From the NCBI RefSeq assembly GCF_963678975.1, contig NC_089276.1, positions 3,564,131 through 3,628,130 of the forward strand: a DNA stretch of 64,000 nt, written 5' to 3'. This document shows positions 21,447-31,831 of the stretch, in pieces. The first letter of the stretch is position 1. Every line of letters starts with the position of its first letter. The notes under the pieces were generated by a model, which did no database searches, was not told the origin of the DNA, and saw only the letters and a list, made by a program, of their open reading frames with translations. Position numbers and translations under genes: made by a program. This stretch comes from Dysidea avara (Eukaryota; Porifera; Demospongiae; Dictyoceratida; Dysideidae).

Positions 21447-24400
21447 GTACGTCCCTGTGTAATTTGATCTCCTTTACACGATTCTCTACAAATACAGATA
21501 ACGGTTTTGTGGTTTTTATCCAGTGCAGTACACATTGAGAGTCAGTCCAAAGAAATTTCTCTTCAATACTCAACTTCATTTCATGCTCAACAAAACTAAC
21601 AGCTCTCACTCCAATTAATACTGCTAGCAGCTCCAAACGTGGTATGGTAAACTTTTTAAGTTTAGCCTTTGATTTAGATTTTTCTTTTCCAGTAGGAACA
21701 AGACGCATCTTCTCAAAGACAAGATTTGTCTTTGCAGTTGTACCATCACAAGTTCTTAGATAAATGGTCGTAGCATAACATGTAGTAGAGGCATCGCAAA
21801 ACACCAGCAACTGATTAACCCCTTTACTCTGGTTTTCCACAAGTCTTTTGATGCTCAAATTGGAAACAGAGATCAACATCTTTAGTATTTGATTCCACTC
21901 CCTAACAAGATCACCAGACAATGGTTCATCCCATGACTTAGAAAGTTTCCATAATGTCTGCAAAAATACCTTTCCATGAAAGGTCACTGGTGTCACAAGT
22001 CCAAGCGGATCAAATATTTTAGCCACAATATTAAGAACATCCCTCTTTGTTACAACGCCATCCATCATTACTCTGTCCACTCCTGGAATATGTACTAAAT
22101 CATCTTTTACATTCCACAAAAGACCAAGTACTTTTACTTTGCCATCAGCTGAAGAAACTCTCTCATCAGCTGAAAGAAATTCCAAAAATTCTACTGCATT
22201 TGAGTTCCACTCACGCAAGTTCATGGAGGCTTTCCTAAAAATTTCTTTTGCTTCCTGATAAATACTGAAAGTCTGCTCTACAGAATCAGTTCCAATAAGT
22301 ACATTATCAGCATAGATATTACTCATAATATCCAGAGCAAGAGGTGTACCTTCTTTCAGTAAATGATGTTTAAGTGTAGCACCGAGCAAAAATGGACTAC
22401 ATATCAGCCCAAAGGGGACTCTACAAAATCGATACACAGCAATATTGTCATCACTTACATCAGACTTGTTTATATCTTTCAACCACAGGAATCGGGTGAC
22501 ATCTCGCTCATCTTCCTGAACTCCTATTTGGAGAAATGCCTTTTCCAGATCAGCAAGGATGACAATTGAATGTAGCCGAAATCGTATCAGAAGCCCAACC
22601 AGATCAGGTAATATCACTGGACCACGAAATAAACAATCGTTCAGACTACTTACAAATCCTTGAGACTTAGCTGATGCATCATAGACAACACAAACTTTGG
22701 TTGTGGCCTTAGCTGGTGTAAGTACGGGGTGATGAGGCAAATAATGCTTTCTAGTACCACTTAATACAGAATTGTCTATCCTTTCAATGATACCCCTGTC
22801 TAGTTGTTGACAAATTATGTCATCATACTTTCGAAGAAGTACTTGGTCAGACTGAAGACGCTTGACCAATGATTTCATTCTCCTCAAAGCAAGAAGATAG
22901 TTATCAGGTAAACATACATTAGATTCTTTCCATGGCCATTTAATTTGATACCTCCCATCCTCAAACCGAACACTCTCACAAAACTTGTGTAATGCTAGAT
23001 CGTCATCACTTTCTATCATAGGGTCCGCAATTCCAATGATTTCAAGGGACCACAACTTATCCACAGGTTCAAATGTTCCAGATAAACAATGTGAAGTTGC
23101 TCCAGGCAACATAAAATTAACTGTAGATACAAACAATGTGCTGATTGGCAAATTATGGTCACCTCCTGGACATTTGCCCGTAACTATGTATCCAAACTTT
23201 GAGGGCAACATAAACATCCCAGAAGGCAAAACTACTTTGTCGCCCCCAACAATTTCCCAAAAAAAATCTGAGCCAATCAGCACATCTATAGTTGTCGTCT
23301 CCATTACATTAGGAATAGAATCAGCAAGCTGGTCAGGTGAGATCAATCTTAAAAACTCAAGATCCTTTTGTAACAGTGGTCCTCTTTGAATGCACCCAGT
23401 GATCTGTTGAAGCACATTGGCAGACAGTGTCATAAAAGAACCATCATTGACCTTTACCTTAAATGTAACAACATATGTGTCAACATTCTTAGCCTTTTGT
23501 GCTCCAAATGTAGAAACTGAAAGATTTTCTTTATGCTCTGAGTGTAGCTTTAATTTTTGTGCAAATTTGGTGGTCATGAAAGTTCTTTGGCTTGCACTGT
23601 CCAATAGCACTCTAGCATTAATCAAAGTCTGCCCATCAGAAGTTTGGATGGGGACAATTGCTGTTTGTAGCAGTACTCTTTCATTCGAAGCTAACATTGT
23701 ATGAGTGACATGAAAGCCAACTGTTTGTTCAGTAGGACTAGACTCATCATGTAAACTGTTCTTTGCAGAAGGTAAACTTGAACTATCAGCAACATATGAA
23801 GCCCTATTATGCTCAGTAACACAAAACATGTTTACTCCTTCTGGAAATTTATCAGAGCATAAACAATGGTTGTGGTAACTTTTCTTCCCACAATGATCAC
23901 AAGCTTTCTTCTGTGAAATAGGACAACTTTTGACAACATGTCCAGGTTTCAAGCAAATAAAACATCTCCCATCAGAACTCAACTTCTGCTTTCTTTCTGA
24001 TAAATTCTTATACCTATCACACTGATCATTATAGTGGTCACCCTTACAGAAAATGCAGGGATGCATTACTATTCGAACACTCTTACTATCACTGATACTA
24101 CTGAATACCTCTGCAGGGATATTATTGGTTGGATGGTAACCCTTTACATTTGTGACCTGATGGACTGGTTTGTCCAAACAACTTTTAGAATTAATGGCAT
24201 ACCGGTGAACATTCTCCTGGATGCTAACAAATTGAAAAATTGCTGATCGCAACATTTTCATATCCCAAACATCAGTAGGTTTCTTTGTTTCTTCTAATTT
24301 CACAACAACTTCAGTTGGAAATTTATAAAGCACTAATTGTATTAGCATTCTCTGATTATTTATGCTCTCACCTTGAGCCTCCAACTGCCGTAGTGTCTTT

Positions 24401-24717
24401 TCCACACAATCATAAGTTTTTTGTATCTCTGTAAATTTATTACATGACCTTGGTAAACTTTGTAATTTCGCATATAGCGATTCAACTATCACCTCTTTTC
24501 TACCAAATCTTTCCTTCAATAAAGCAATTGCAGTGTCATAATTTTTGTTGTCAATCAACAAACCGGAAATAGCTGTTGCTGCTGTACCCTTCAAAACACT
24601 TTTTAGGTAATTGAACTTTGATACTTTGGGCAAGTTCTGTTCATCTACCGATGTCTTAAACATGTCCCAAAATTCAGGCCATTGCTGTACATTTCCGTCA
24701 AAACAAGGAAGCTGCAA
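21376..24717 (-). CDS. BEL/Pao gag-protease-RT-RNase H frame
   Basis: An open frame of 1113 codons on the minus strand. The Gag-like DUF1759 region is residues 1-165 (LPCFDGNVQQWPEFWDMF). Two zinc knuckles follow (CIFCKGDHYNDQC 221-233; CFICLKPGHVVKSC 252-265). The aspartic protease (DUF1758) has LLDSAS at 371-376. The reverse transcriptase has LADLEKAFLQIG at 721-732 and IYADN at 801-805, with Asn in the last position of the usual YxDD box. The Pao A17-type region is 860-960. The RNase H-like region has FCDAS at 973-977 and LWTDSQC at 1056-1062. The true start lies upstream, in the segment cut off by the nested element. A frameshift near 21430 separates it from integrase. Confidence 0.92.
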   Translation of the reverse strand: MQLPCFDGNVQQWPEFWDMFKTSVDEQNLPKVSKFNYLKSVLKGTAATAISGLLIDNKNYDTAIALLKERFGRKEVIVESLYAKLQSLPRSCNKFTEIQKTYDCVEKTLRQLEAQGESINNQRMLIQLVLYKFPTEVVVKLEETKKPTDVWDMKMLRSAIFQFVSIQENVHRYAINSKSCLDKPVHQVTNVKGYHPTNNIPAEVFSSISDSKSVRIVMHPCIFCKGDHYNDQCDRYKNLSERKQKLSSDGRCFICLKPGHVVKSCPISQKKACDHCGKKSYHNHCLCSDKFPEGVNMFCVTEHNRASYVADSSSLPSAKNSLHDESSPTEQTVGFHVTHTMLASNERVLLQTAIVPIQTSDGQTLINARVLLDSASQRTFMTTKFAQKLKLHSEHKENLSVSTFGAQKAKNVDTYVVTFKVKVNDGSFMTLSANVLQQITGCIQRGPLLQKDLEFLRLISPDQLADSIPNVMETTTIDVLIGSDFFWEIVGGDKVVLPSGMFMLPSKFGYIVTGKCPGGDHNLPISTLFVSTVNFMLPGATSHCLSGTFEPVDKLWSLEIIGIADPMIESDDDLALHKFCESVRFEDGRYQIKWPWKESNVCLPDNYLLALRRMKSLVKRLQSDQVLLRKYDDIICQQLDRGIIERIDNSVLSGTRKHYLPHHPVLTPAKATTKVCVVYDASAKSQGFVSSLNDCLFRGPVILPDLVGLLIRFRLHSIVILADLEKAFLQIGVQEDERDVTRFLWLKDINKSDVSDDNIAVYRFCRVPFGLICSPFLLGATLKHHLLKEGTPLALDIMSNIYADNVLIGTDSVEQTFSIYQEAKEIFRKASMNLREWNSNAVEFLEFLSADERVSSADGKVKVLGLLWNVKDDLVHIPGVDRVMMDGVVTKRDVLNIVAKIFDPLGLVTPVTFHGKVFLQTLWKLSKSWDEPLSGDLVREWNQILKMLISVSNLSIKRLVENQSKGVNQLLVFCDASTTCYATTIYLRTCDGTTAKTNLVFEKMRLVPTGKEKSKSKAKLKKFTIPRLELLAVLIGVRAVSFVEHEMKLSIEEKFLWTDSQCVLHWIKTTKPLSVFVENRVKEIKLHRDVLEISLYCFWSQSSGFGHSWTISE

Positions 24718-24845
24718 TTTTGGCAGATTGACCTTAATGTTAGTGTCTTGACCTATGTTGCTAACCTTTGCTTGACTTGAGAGATTTTTCTGGGTCTCTA
24801 AAAATTGATTCTGCTGTTCAATTTTTCTTTCAATACGTTTAAGCC
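24718..24845 (-). pseudogene. BEL/Pao gag segment downstream of the nested element
   Basis: The frame continues upstream of 24717 without a stop (GLKRIERKIEQQNQFLETQK, then AKVSNIGQDTNIKVNLPKL) until it meets the nested element at 24845. This shows that the frame at 21376-24717 is a 3' piece of a longer gag-pol frame and that the insertion cut it. Confidence 0.8.
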
Positions 24846-25905
24846 CAGGGCCGTAGCAAGACTTTTATCTGGGTAGGTTCTTTTAGAAGAAAAGTGGACC
24901 TTTTTTGAGGCCCTTTTTATATGGATTACATTATGGTGTGTGAAGCACACCCAGCATGTGAAGCACACCCAGCATGTGAAGCACACCCAGCATGTGAAGC
25001 ACACCCAGCATGTGAAGCACACCCAGCATGTGAAGCACACCCAGCATGTGAAGCACACCCAGCATGTGAAGCACACCCAGCATGTGAAGCACACCCAGCA
25101 TGCGAAGCACACCCAGCATGCGAAGCACACCCAGCATGCGAAGCACACCCAGCATGTGAAGCACACCCAGCATGTGAAGCACACCCAGCATGCGAAGCAT
25201 GCTGAAACTAGGGGGGTCTGGGGGCATGCCCCCCCCAGGAAATTTCTTGAAAATAGACACTAAAAGGTTGAATTTAGTGGCATTTCAGTCAATAAAAATA
25301 ACAATTTTTAGGTAGGCTTAAGACCAGCTATTTGGATGACATCTGGGAAATATCTCTACTATACTACTGTAATTATACCATCTGTGTCTATAATATATTG
25401 GAATGTCACAGTGAATAAGAATGGGAAAGATTGAGCGCTCTGTTGGATCGTGCATTGAAGCATGGATGCTATTTATGGGCTCTGCATGGGGGGGCTTGCC
25501 CACCAAAATTTTTATATTATGAAAGTTCTAGTTAAGGCAACAAACATGGTTTTGTAAATAAATTAAGTAATTACATACAGATTTTAGAAGAAAACATAAT
25601 TGTGACCGTTCTATTAGAGTGATTGTTCTATTAGGGTGGTTGACTGCTCTATTAGAGTATCTCGATCTTGCATTGCATTACAAGCACTGAATGAGCCAGC
25701 TACTCGGAGCACTTAATTTAGCTTCTTATTAGTGGTGTTTATTAAACTGGAGCTAATGGACTTTTGCTACTGAAAATTTGGACTTGTATACTAAAAATGT
25801 GGACCTTTTTGCTAAAATTGTGGACCTTTTTACTGAAATTGTGGACCTTTTTCCCAAGAGGGCGGTTCTTCCGAACCCCCCGAACCCCCCCTGGCTACGG
25901 GCCTG
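24846..25905. mobile_element. Nested TIR element with internal minisatellite
   Basis: A 1060-bp insertion in gag. Terminal inverted repeats are CAGGGCCGTAGC and, on the other end, the complement of CAGGCCCGTAGC (one mismatch); a 5-bp duplication AAGCC flanks it (24841-24845, 25906-25910). Near the ends are G/C runs (GGGGGGTCTGGGGGCATGCC at 25210-25229; CCCCCCGAACCCCCCCTGG at 25876-25894). No transposase frame is visible, so it is non-autonomous. The right part contains the SINE-like word GCTCTATTAGAGTATCTCGA (25646-25665). Confidence 0.85.
24934..25204 (+). repeat. 18-bp minisatellite, about 15 copies
   Basis: The unit is CATGTGAAGCACACCCAG, with a CATGCGAAG variant in several units. Because 18 is a multiple of 3 and the unit has no stop in several frames, long repetitive frames appear on both strands (EAHPAC, KHTQHV, CWVCFT types). 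They are artefacts, not genes. Confidence 0.95.
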
Positions 25906-26238
25906 AAGCCTACTCTTAAGCCGACTTACAACCTCACTAGCATTTATTAACACCTCAACATATCCTTCAGTACCTTCGGCAACTCGTGTCTGTTCCTTTT
26001 CTTCTGCATCCTTGGCTTCTCCATGCATTTCCCTCAACAGCGAGACCCAATCGTGGTTGCATCTTTCCAAAATAGAAATATTAGTGGAAAAACGGTCGAT
26101 TAATTCCTCTACATTTATCTCTTCTTCTTCAACTTCTTTGTCATTAATAGGTGCCGAAAGAAGCTTTTCAGCATCCTGAGTGTATCTTAAAAGCCGCGCC
26201 TTCGACGGACCAATCAGCTTGCGTATTGGGCCAGACAT
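25906..26238 (-). pseudogene. BEL/Pao gag N-terminal segment
   Basis: The minus-strand ATG at 26238 opens MSGPIRKLIGPSKARLLRYT, the usual basic N-terminus of BEL/Pao Gag, followed by an acidic, probably helical stretch (DKEVEEEEINVEELIDRFST) and LINASEVVSRLKSRL. Coding is lost at the nested element. Beyond 25905 the frame merely reads through the inserted DNA. Confidence 0.85.
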
Positions 26239-26257
26239 CTCTGGCGACCCTGCTCAC

Positions 26258-26738
26258 CAATGGCGGATCCAGGATGGGGCATTTGGGGCAAATGCCCCCC
26301 CCCCCCCCCCCCCCCCCCTCTCACCTTGTGGAGAAGCTAGCCATAGCTACTTCCGAATAAAATACTGAACTTTGTCAGGCCAAGATCAGTTTTGCTATTA
26401 AACTTGTGAAAATATGGTAAAATTTCACCTGAAATCAAAGCAAACCAGTCAAACTAGTTGTGAAATAGTTACCCAGCACCTTCGTGCGTACTAAGCGCCT
26501 CTAAAAATAATTATTGTGTTGCTGTTGTTTAAGACATTCGAAACCTTTTGAACAGCTTTTAAGAGTTCACAACCATCTGCAAAGGGCAAAATTCAACAGT
26601 GAGACACTATAAAGAGATGATTGTTTGGTGCTTCAAAAATGCAGCAACTAACTTGTGACAAGAGAATCTACTTCCCCAACTACCTACAACTTAGCCTATT
26701 TGTGCCCCTCCCCTTGCCAGCTCCTGGATCCGCCCCTG
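26258..26738. mobile_element. Nested MITE, GGCGGATCCAGGA TIRs
   Basis: 481 bp in the leader between the 5' LTR and the gag ATG. Ends are CAATGGCGGATCCAGGA and the complement of CAGGGGCGGATCCAGGA (two mismatches in 17), with a 5-bp duplication CTCAC (26253-26257, 26739-26743). A C-homopolymer of about 30 lies at 26287-26318. The interior (about 26490-26600) and TIR-like block relate to the repeats at 6910-7771 and 46996-47925. Confidence 0.85.
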
Positions 26739-26756
26739 CTCACTGCGCCAAATCTT

Positions 26757-26920
26757 TGTCACGAAGAAGAGACAAACAACGAGCAACCAACTACTAACAT
26801 TATTTTACTCTCAAGTAATTTTCATATAAAACTAGTGGTACATATAGCAACCATACAATTACGTATTATAATAATGACATCATAATTAACAATAAATTAG
26901 TCAGTGTTCTCTTCATGACA
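26757..26920 (-). repeat. 5' LTR of the BEL/Pao element
   Basis: 164 bp, identical by eye to 19296-19459. Directly inside, the minus-strand leader reads AAGATTTGGCGCAGTGAGCA, where TGGCGC is a plausible start of a tRNA primer-binding site. Promoter and transcription start would be expected in this LTR, but no TATA box stands out. Confidence 0.9.
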
Positions 26921-27246
26921 ACCTGTATTGCTGCTGTCCACTCAGCTGTTTAATTGGGTACCTGGTATTAACTGGGGAAGCAAATGTCACCTGTCCATGT
27001 CTCACATAACTGTTGAGGTTAGGTAAGACTTTGGATGCCTACACCTTCACCTGTGAGATATGGTACAGCCTCCTGCAGGAGTAGTCCTGCCCCAGGAGGA
27101 TCTGCTTGCACTGAATCCTATCACCTGAGCAGTGCACTGTTTTGTAACTTTCAATGAGTAGAAGTGACTGTGTATACAGCAGCCAATCACTTTGCTTTGT
27201 GTGTGTGCATGTGCGTGCATATACTGATGTGTTCACTACTCCACAG

Positions 27247-27396
27247 ACACAATACACGTTCATTCACAATGCATTGGAGGAGTTGATCACATGTGGTGAG
27301 ACAGCCTTCAACGTACAAGACATGGTCACTAGGGTCAACAGACTGAACAGTGTTGTAGCTGGAAAGGGAATGACTGGCTTCAAGGAACAGTTTGAT
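27247..27396 (+). pseudogene. RPTP D1 copy A: end of D1 and D1-D2 linker exon
   Basis: A 150-nt phase 0-0 exon after ctccacag: TQYTFIHNALEELITCGETA, FNVQDMVTRVNRLNSVVAGK, GMTGFKEQFD. Q-Y-x-F-I-H-x-A-L-x-E is the conserved last helix of an RPTP D1 domain, and FKEQF marks the start of D2. The exon is open and complete. It was separated from the rest of copy A by the BEL/Pao insertion. Its counterpart in gene B (35324-35368) lacks 105 nt of it. Confidence 0.78.
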
Positions 27397-27454
27397 GTAT
27401 GTATACTTGTGTACTCTACTGGTAGTAGTGTGTACGTAAATTTGTTCACTGTAG

Positions 27455-27497
27455 TTATTGCAACAAGTTAGTCAAAAGTGGACTGAGGGGGCTGCAA
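27455..27497 (+). pseudogene. RPTP D2 first-exon stub, copy A
   Basis: After the acceptor cactgtag the frame reads LLQQVSQKWTEG, matching the first D2 exon of gene B (35420-35519), then diverges at about 27495 where a short inverted-repeat insertion begins. Copy A therefore ends here. Confidence 0.65.
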
Positions 27498-27582
27498 GAA
27501 AACATTCGCTAGAAAAACTTTGCAAGAAAACATTTGCGAATGCGCCTAAAATTGCAAAATTTGTAAATGTTTTCTTCCACGA
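27494..27582. repeat. Short inverted-repeat insertion
   Basis: GCAAGAAAACATT at the left and GTAAATGTTTTCTTCC at the right form an imperfect inverted repeat of under 100 bp that truncates copy A. Confidence 0.45.
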
Positions 27583-27776
27583 ATCATTCTTGTTATACAG
27601 TATATCTGTGGGAGAACTTTTAATGTCTTATATACAGTAGAATTATTTGACATTGATGTGTACATGAAATATCACAAACTACACATACAGTGCCTCTTCT
27701 AAAAGTACAGTACCACTTCTCTAGTGAAGTGCTGTTTTAGTGTCGTTTTACTATTGTTCTCTTCTCATTGTCATAG

Positions 27777-27879
27777 TGGTGGTGATAAACACTGACTCAT
27801 CATCATCTTCAGCCGGTTCCATCATTGGAAGAGTAGTAACTGGTCTACTGATACTAGTAATAATACTGTTAGCATTGAG
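27777..27879 (+). CDS. Gene B transmembrane exon
   Basis: It enters in phase 1, as ectodomain exons of this family do, and reads VVINTDSSSSSAGSIIGRVV followed by TGLLILVIILLALR: a serine-rich stalk and one hydrophobic helix of about 18-20 residues. It ends in phase 2 at gtatgt. The next exon opens in phase 0, so a short exon in the 1.5-kb intron, or a lesion, must account for the mismatch. Confidence 0.68.
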
Positions 27880-28439
27880 GTATGTGACTTTGTAGTGATG
27901 TGTTTGTGTGTGAAGTTGCATGTGATGGTTAGGTAACATTTAACTGGAGCATCAATTGTCAAAATGACTGTTCAATTAGAATATTTTGTCAACAATGGGA
28001 TGTGTAATTTTAAACACCCTTCCCCTTATAATTAATTTAATAGTCTTGCAAGCCAGGCATTTTCTTCTTGTGTGGGGCATGCATATGGGATGGGGATATT
28101 AACTGTCTGGTATTTTGTTGACAAACAGTTAAGCGATGTTGACAAGCACCAGCTGTTTTTATTTGCTCTGTCAGAATTTTAGCAGTGCCAACAAAATAAT
28201 TATAATCAAAGGGTACCAGACGTTTTCTATGCTAGAATAGCTTCTAGAGTAGGTGTACTATGGTTAATATGCATACGTGTATGTTTATACAATTCAGTTT
28301 TAAAAGCTTTCTAAAACATACATGGAAAGGTATTGCTACACATGTACCATCCCTCTACATATGTTTCCTTTAATATAGCCATATTCAATTAGTGTGCACA
28401 ACACACACATTGATACAACACCACCCTTGATATTGCATG

Positions 28440-28713
28440 TACAGTAGGACCTCGATTATCTGAACCCTCAATTATCCGAGCAGTAGCGGTGAATGTTCTA
28501 TTAGGGGTTTTTTTTTGTTATCATTAAGTGTATGTTCTATTAGAGTATTTTGTCACAGGTGTATGTTTTATTACAGTAGTTCAACAGAGTTCTGTATATA
28601 TAAAACAGTGGGTTTCATTTATCCAAACAAATTCACCAAACAAATTCACTTATCTGAACACTTTTGTGATTCAGCTGGCACACAGGTGTTCGGATACTGA
28701 AGGTCCTACTGTA
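28440..28713. mobile_element. MITE with CAGTAGGACCT TIRs (Tigger/pogo-like ends)
   Basis: About 270 bp between TA dinucleotides. The left end CAGTAGGACCTCGATTATCT is mirrored by GATACTGAAGGTCCTACTG at the right. Ends of this kind are typical of pogo/Tigger-type elements; the assignment is by resemblance only. It sits in the gene B intron between the transmembrane and juxtamembrane exons. The interior has TTCTATTAGAGTATTTTG, related to the dispersed SINE-like word. Confidence 0.68.
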
Positions 28714-29374
28714 GTGTAATTTGTTAGGAAGGCTTTGATAACTCCATAAGGGGAGTGAGCTGTTGTGTATGAATACTGAAAAAAATCTAGTGTCTGAAGA
28801 TTCCTTTTATTGCACACCAGACAATGAATGTTTAAGCTAAATAATAGTCACATACTGTACAAATGCATGACCAGTTCTAGGAGCTTTGAAATACTGTCAT
28901 AACAGAAATTGTGTATGTTCTAATAGAGTATTTAGTGTAGTTTGAATGTTATACACTACAAAACCAAAACTAAACCTAGTTTTACAGGAGGCCCTACCAA
29001 AGAACTCTCTCCACCCACCCAACCAGAGGTTTTTGCTTATAAAATGAGCACAGTACACTGATAAAACTGTCAAATACTCTAATAGAGCAGTCACTGCATT
29101 TAGGATTCAGCTGCATGTAAATGATTGCCACAACTCCTGGCTCCTACCTCTTGTATGAAATATCCTCAGTATGACCTTGTCAGGTCCCACCTCCTTTGAT
29201 GGAAAATCAACATATGATAATGCATGCAGTCAAGTGACTAATCTAAGTAGCATTTTGTACAACTTAGATTTTAAGAATGAGTTAGCATTTTTGTGATTTC
29301 ATCTCACTGATCCATAGCCTAACTTGAGTTTTGCATATATATAGAATTGCATACCTGTATTGCTACTTCTCCAG

Positions 29375-29537
29375 GCATCGTGGAGTGATAAAGCTCAGGT
29401 GGCATCAAGACACCATAGTTCTGCACGAAATGACAACAGCTCATTATCCAGTAAGAACTCATTGTTATCAAAGAAGAATGGAAGTACAGTACCAGCCTCT
29501 CCTGCTGATATACCTATGACACCATTGGATGACAATA
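29375..29537 (+). CDS. Gene B juxtamembrane exon
   Basis: A 163-nt phase 0-1 exon reading ASWSDKAQVASRHHSSARND, NSSLSSKNSLLSKKNGSTVP, ASPADIPMTPLDDN. It is low-complexity, serine-rich and basic, as expected for the cytoplasmic stretch between the membrane and D1. It splices in frame to 29698 (A|TG). Confidence 0.65.
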
Positions 29538-29564
29538 GTTAGTATCAGTTGCATTAATTGTGAT

Positions 29565-29642
29565 TGTGTGTGTGGTGTGGTGTGTACTGTATCTATGTGT
29601 GTGTGTACGTGTGTACATGCGACTGTGTGTGTGTGTGTGTAC
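29565..29642 (+). repeat. TG-rich simple sequence
   Basis: Irregular (TG)n sequence in an intron; cysteine/valine-rich frames here are artefacts. Confidence 0.7.
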
Positions 29643-29697
29643 ATCCTCTTTTCAGAGTCTTTGTGTGCATCTCTATATATAACATTTTACCATGTAG

Positions 29698-29795
29698 TGA
29701 AGCAGAGAATGGAGCCAATTGCAGTGAGCAAGTTTTCTGCTTATGTTCAAGAAATGCACAAAGAATGTGACTTGGGTTTTGAGACAGAATATGGA
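29698..29795 (+). CDS. Gene B D1 exon 1
   Basis: Phase 1-0. It reads MEPIAVSKFSAYVQEMHKEC then DLGFETEYG, the N-terminal RPTP signature (P-I-x-V-x-x-F-x-x-Y-V-x-x-M, G-F-x-x-E-[FY]) that forms the helix leading into the catalytic domain. Intact. Confidence 0.82.
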
Positions 29796-29850
29796 GTAAG
29801 TTAACAATATCTCATACTAGTGAACTGTACCCATCATGTACCCTCTCTAG

Positions 29851-29938
29851 ACCATCAGCGACCAACCAAAGTTCACCTGTGAAGCTGCCATGATGTCAGC
29901 TAACGTGGCTAAGAATAGATACCTTAATATCAATCCTT
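29851..29938 (+). CDS. Gene B D1 exon 2
   Basis: Phase 0-1 exon reading TISDQPKFTCEAAMMSANVA followed by KNRYLNINP; K-N-R-Y-x-N-I-x-P is a core PTP motif. Intron lengths on either side are 55 bp and 1.9 kb. Confidence 0.83.
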
Positions 29939-31831
29939 GTGAGTGTATTACCTGTTAATGTGAACACATGTGTGCAATCTGGACACCTGGTAACGGTCCT
30001 AAAGTTTCCTTACATTGTCAGAGTCCATGATATACAGTACAATGTGGTGTGATTCTCTGTTTGTTTGGTTTAGACCATACCTACAGCTTTGTCCTACTTT
30101 GTACAGTATTCAGACTGTTGCTACTGTTGTGTTTAGCTTATGTATTTTCTATGGAGCCTTTCAACTTAGTACTTTAAGTTCATGATACACAGTCATCCTA
30201 TCATACGTGAATATAGACCAGCAGTTTAGGTAGTGAACTAGCTCACATCAATGTTGCTGCTGTCTTTCTGCTGCTGTGGCTAGTGGACTTCAATTATGCA
30301 ATTTAATACTCTAATAGAACAATCACTTTTAAAACTGTCATGTTATGTATGGTTCTTACCTAGTGGACTTTCACCCAATACTCTACAGTATAATATTTTT
30401 TTAAGTTTTTCCTTTGAATGTATTCTTGTGAGATAAAGCACCATGTTTTTGTGAAAAATTGTCCCTCTGAAATGACCCATTTTTCTGCTGTAGTAACAAA
30501 ATACAAACTTACTAACCGACAAACCTTTGTACTATCATCAAGGATTGGCTTAGTACAACATATTAGGTGCCTTGCTATGACACTTAATTTTATTTCACAA
30601 GTAAAAGGTATATTGGATGTCAAAGTGGCTGTGTGTATACCATATAAACACTGTGGTGTTTATTACATTAGTCCATAAAATAGTTGTGGTAACTATTCAA
30701 ATTTGACCACTTAATGTTTGAAAATGATGTTGAAGCCCTTATTTTCAAATTGATCGTGACACCACTCAAGTGCGAAGGTACGGCAGTAACCAAGTAAATA
30801 TGGTCTGTTGTGAGAACTAGAAGTGTGGCATGTACGATTGCAAAAAACAAACCCTCACATTACATACACTACTTAGGATCATCTGACGGACTACCTCCCC
30901 GACACTTCCTTCCCCTCCCTCTGGTGTTTACAACACTGACTGTTCATGTCTTGCATAGTGGGTGACTTTGAGTGTTCACACCAGCCTTCTGCAGATTACT
31001 AGCAGGAGTGAACTGACTTGTAGCACCTGAGTGGTACACAAGTATCCCAGTACTGGTTCACTGGGTAGTGCTGGTTTACTTTGTATAAAGAGAGAATATC
31101 CTATGAATACACTTAGCACAAGACAAAGCTACTTGACAGCAGACTCCAGCCCCACTATGGTCCATGGCCTATCTACCCTCTGGGGATGATCTTAATTCAA
31201 AGTGGTTACTCAGTGTCCAATGGCCAGATGGTTTAGCGGGTACCCATTGATGTCACAGGTGGGTGGGCTGCTTCCCCAGTTGACACCAGGTCCCCAATTA
31301 ACAGCTAGATAGACTGGAGCAATGTTTCTTGCTCAGGGTAGACTGGGTATATTCAAACATCAAACCTAGCTGGAACCTGTTGATTACCAGGCAAGTGCTT
31401 TACTTGGCTATGCTGCCTCTCATGCATGCACGTACACACGTACACACACTACATCTGTACACGATATCCCAATTACACACATTGGTACAGAAATCCCAGT
31501 ATTACACATACCCTACAGTATGCAAATGATTACGTCCAGATACAGGGTAGGTTATCCCACACCCTTAAGTGACATGTTAAAGTGGTACTACAGATGTTCA
31601 CTGGTCCATACCACATACACCTCAACAATCAACATGTTATTGATCATATTGGTGTTGTCCCTGCTGACATCGCATGACCTCACTACCTAATATGGTGTGG
31701 TAGTGAGATCACATGATCTCTTGTGTGACTAACACTGTTCTCTGAATCCCCAGGCTATGTTCTGTAACTAACTAACATGTAACATCTGTTATGAAAGTGC
31801 TTGTTGTTACATTATGGGCTAATATTTATAG
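29939..31831. other. Gene B intron, no exon seen
   Basis: A 1.9-kb intron. It holds TACTCTAATAGAACAATCAC at 30308 (SINE-like word) and, at about 31220-31310, sequence resembling the complement of 26950-27000 and 35050-35100 (CTTCCCCAGTTGACACCAGG). I see no open frame worth calling. Confidence 0.5.

Larger units (their letters stand above)
19296..26920 (-). mobile_element. BEL/Pao LTR retrotransposon, nearly complete
   Basis: A 7.6-kb element on the minus strand with 164-bp LTRs (19296-19459 and 26757-26920) that I read as identical, starting TG and ending CA, and a 5-bp target duplication ACCTG (19291-19295 and 26921-26925). The uninterrupted host site is visible in gene B at about 35030 (tacaatacctgcattgctg). 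Gene order is gag-like, protease, reverse transcriptase, RNase H, integrase, as in BEL/Pao. It is not intact: two younger elements are nested in the gag region and leader, and pol has at least three frame breaks and two stops. Without the nested pieces it would be about 6.07 kb. Confidence 0.93.

Noticed and set aside
22047..24246. Plus-strand frames inside the BEL/Pao element
   Set aside because: Antisense shadows of the 1113-codon minus-strand frame, which has full domain content.
24934..25204. CRISPR-like regular direct repeats
   Set aside because: Units are head-to-tail with no unique spacers, in animal DNA inside a mobile element.
24798..25263. Long repetitive frames on both strands (EAHPAC, KHTQHV, CWVCFT, RMLGVL types)
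   Set aside because: They are the 18-bp minisatellite read in different frames; a unit length divisible by three keeps every frame open. No start context, splice site or domain.
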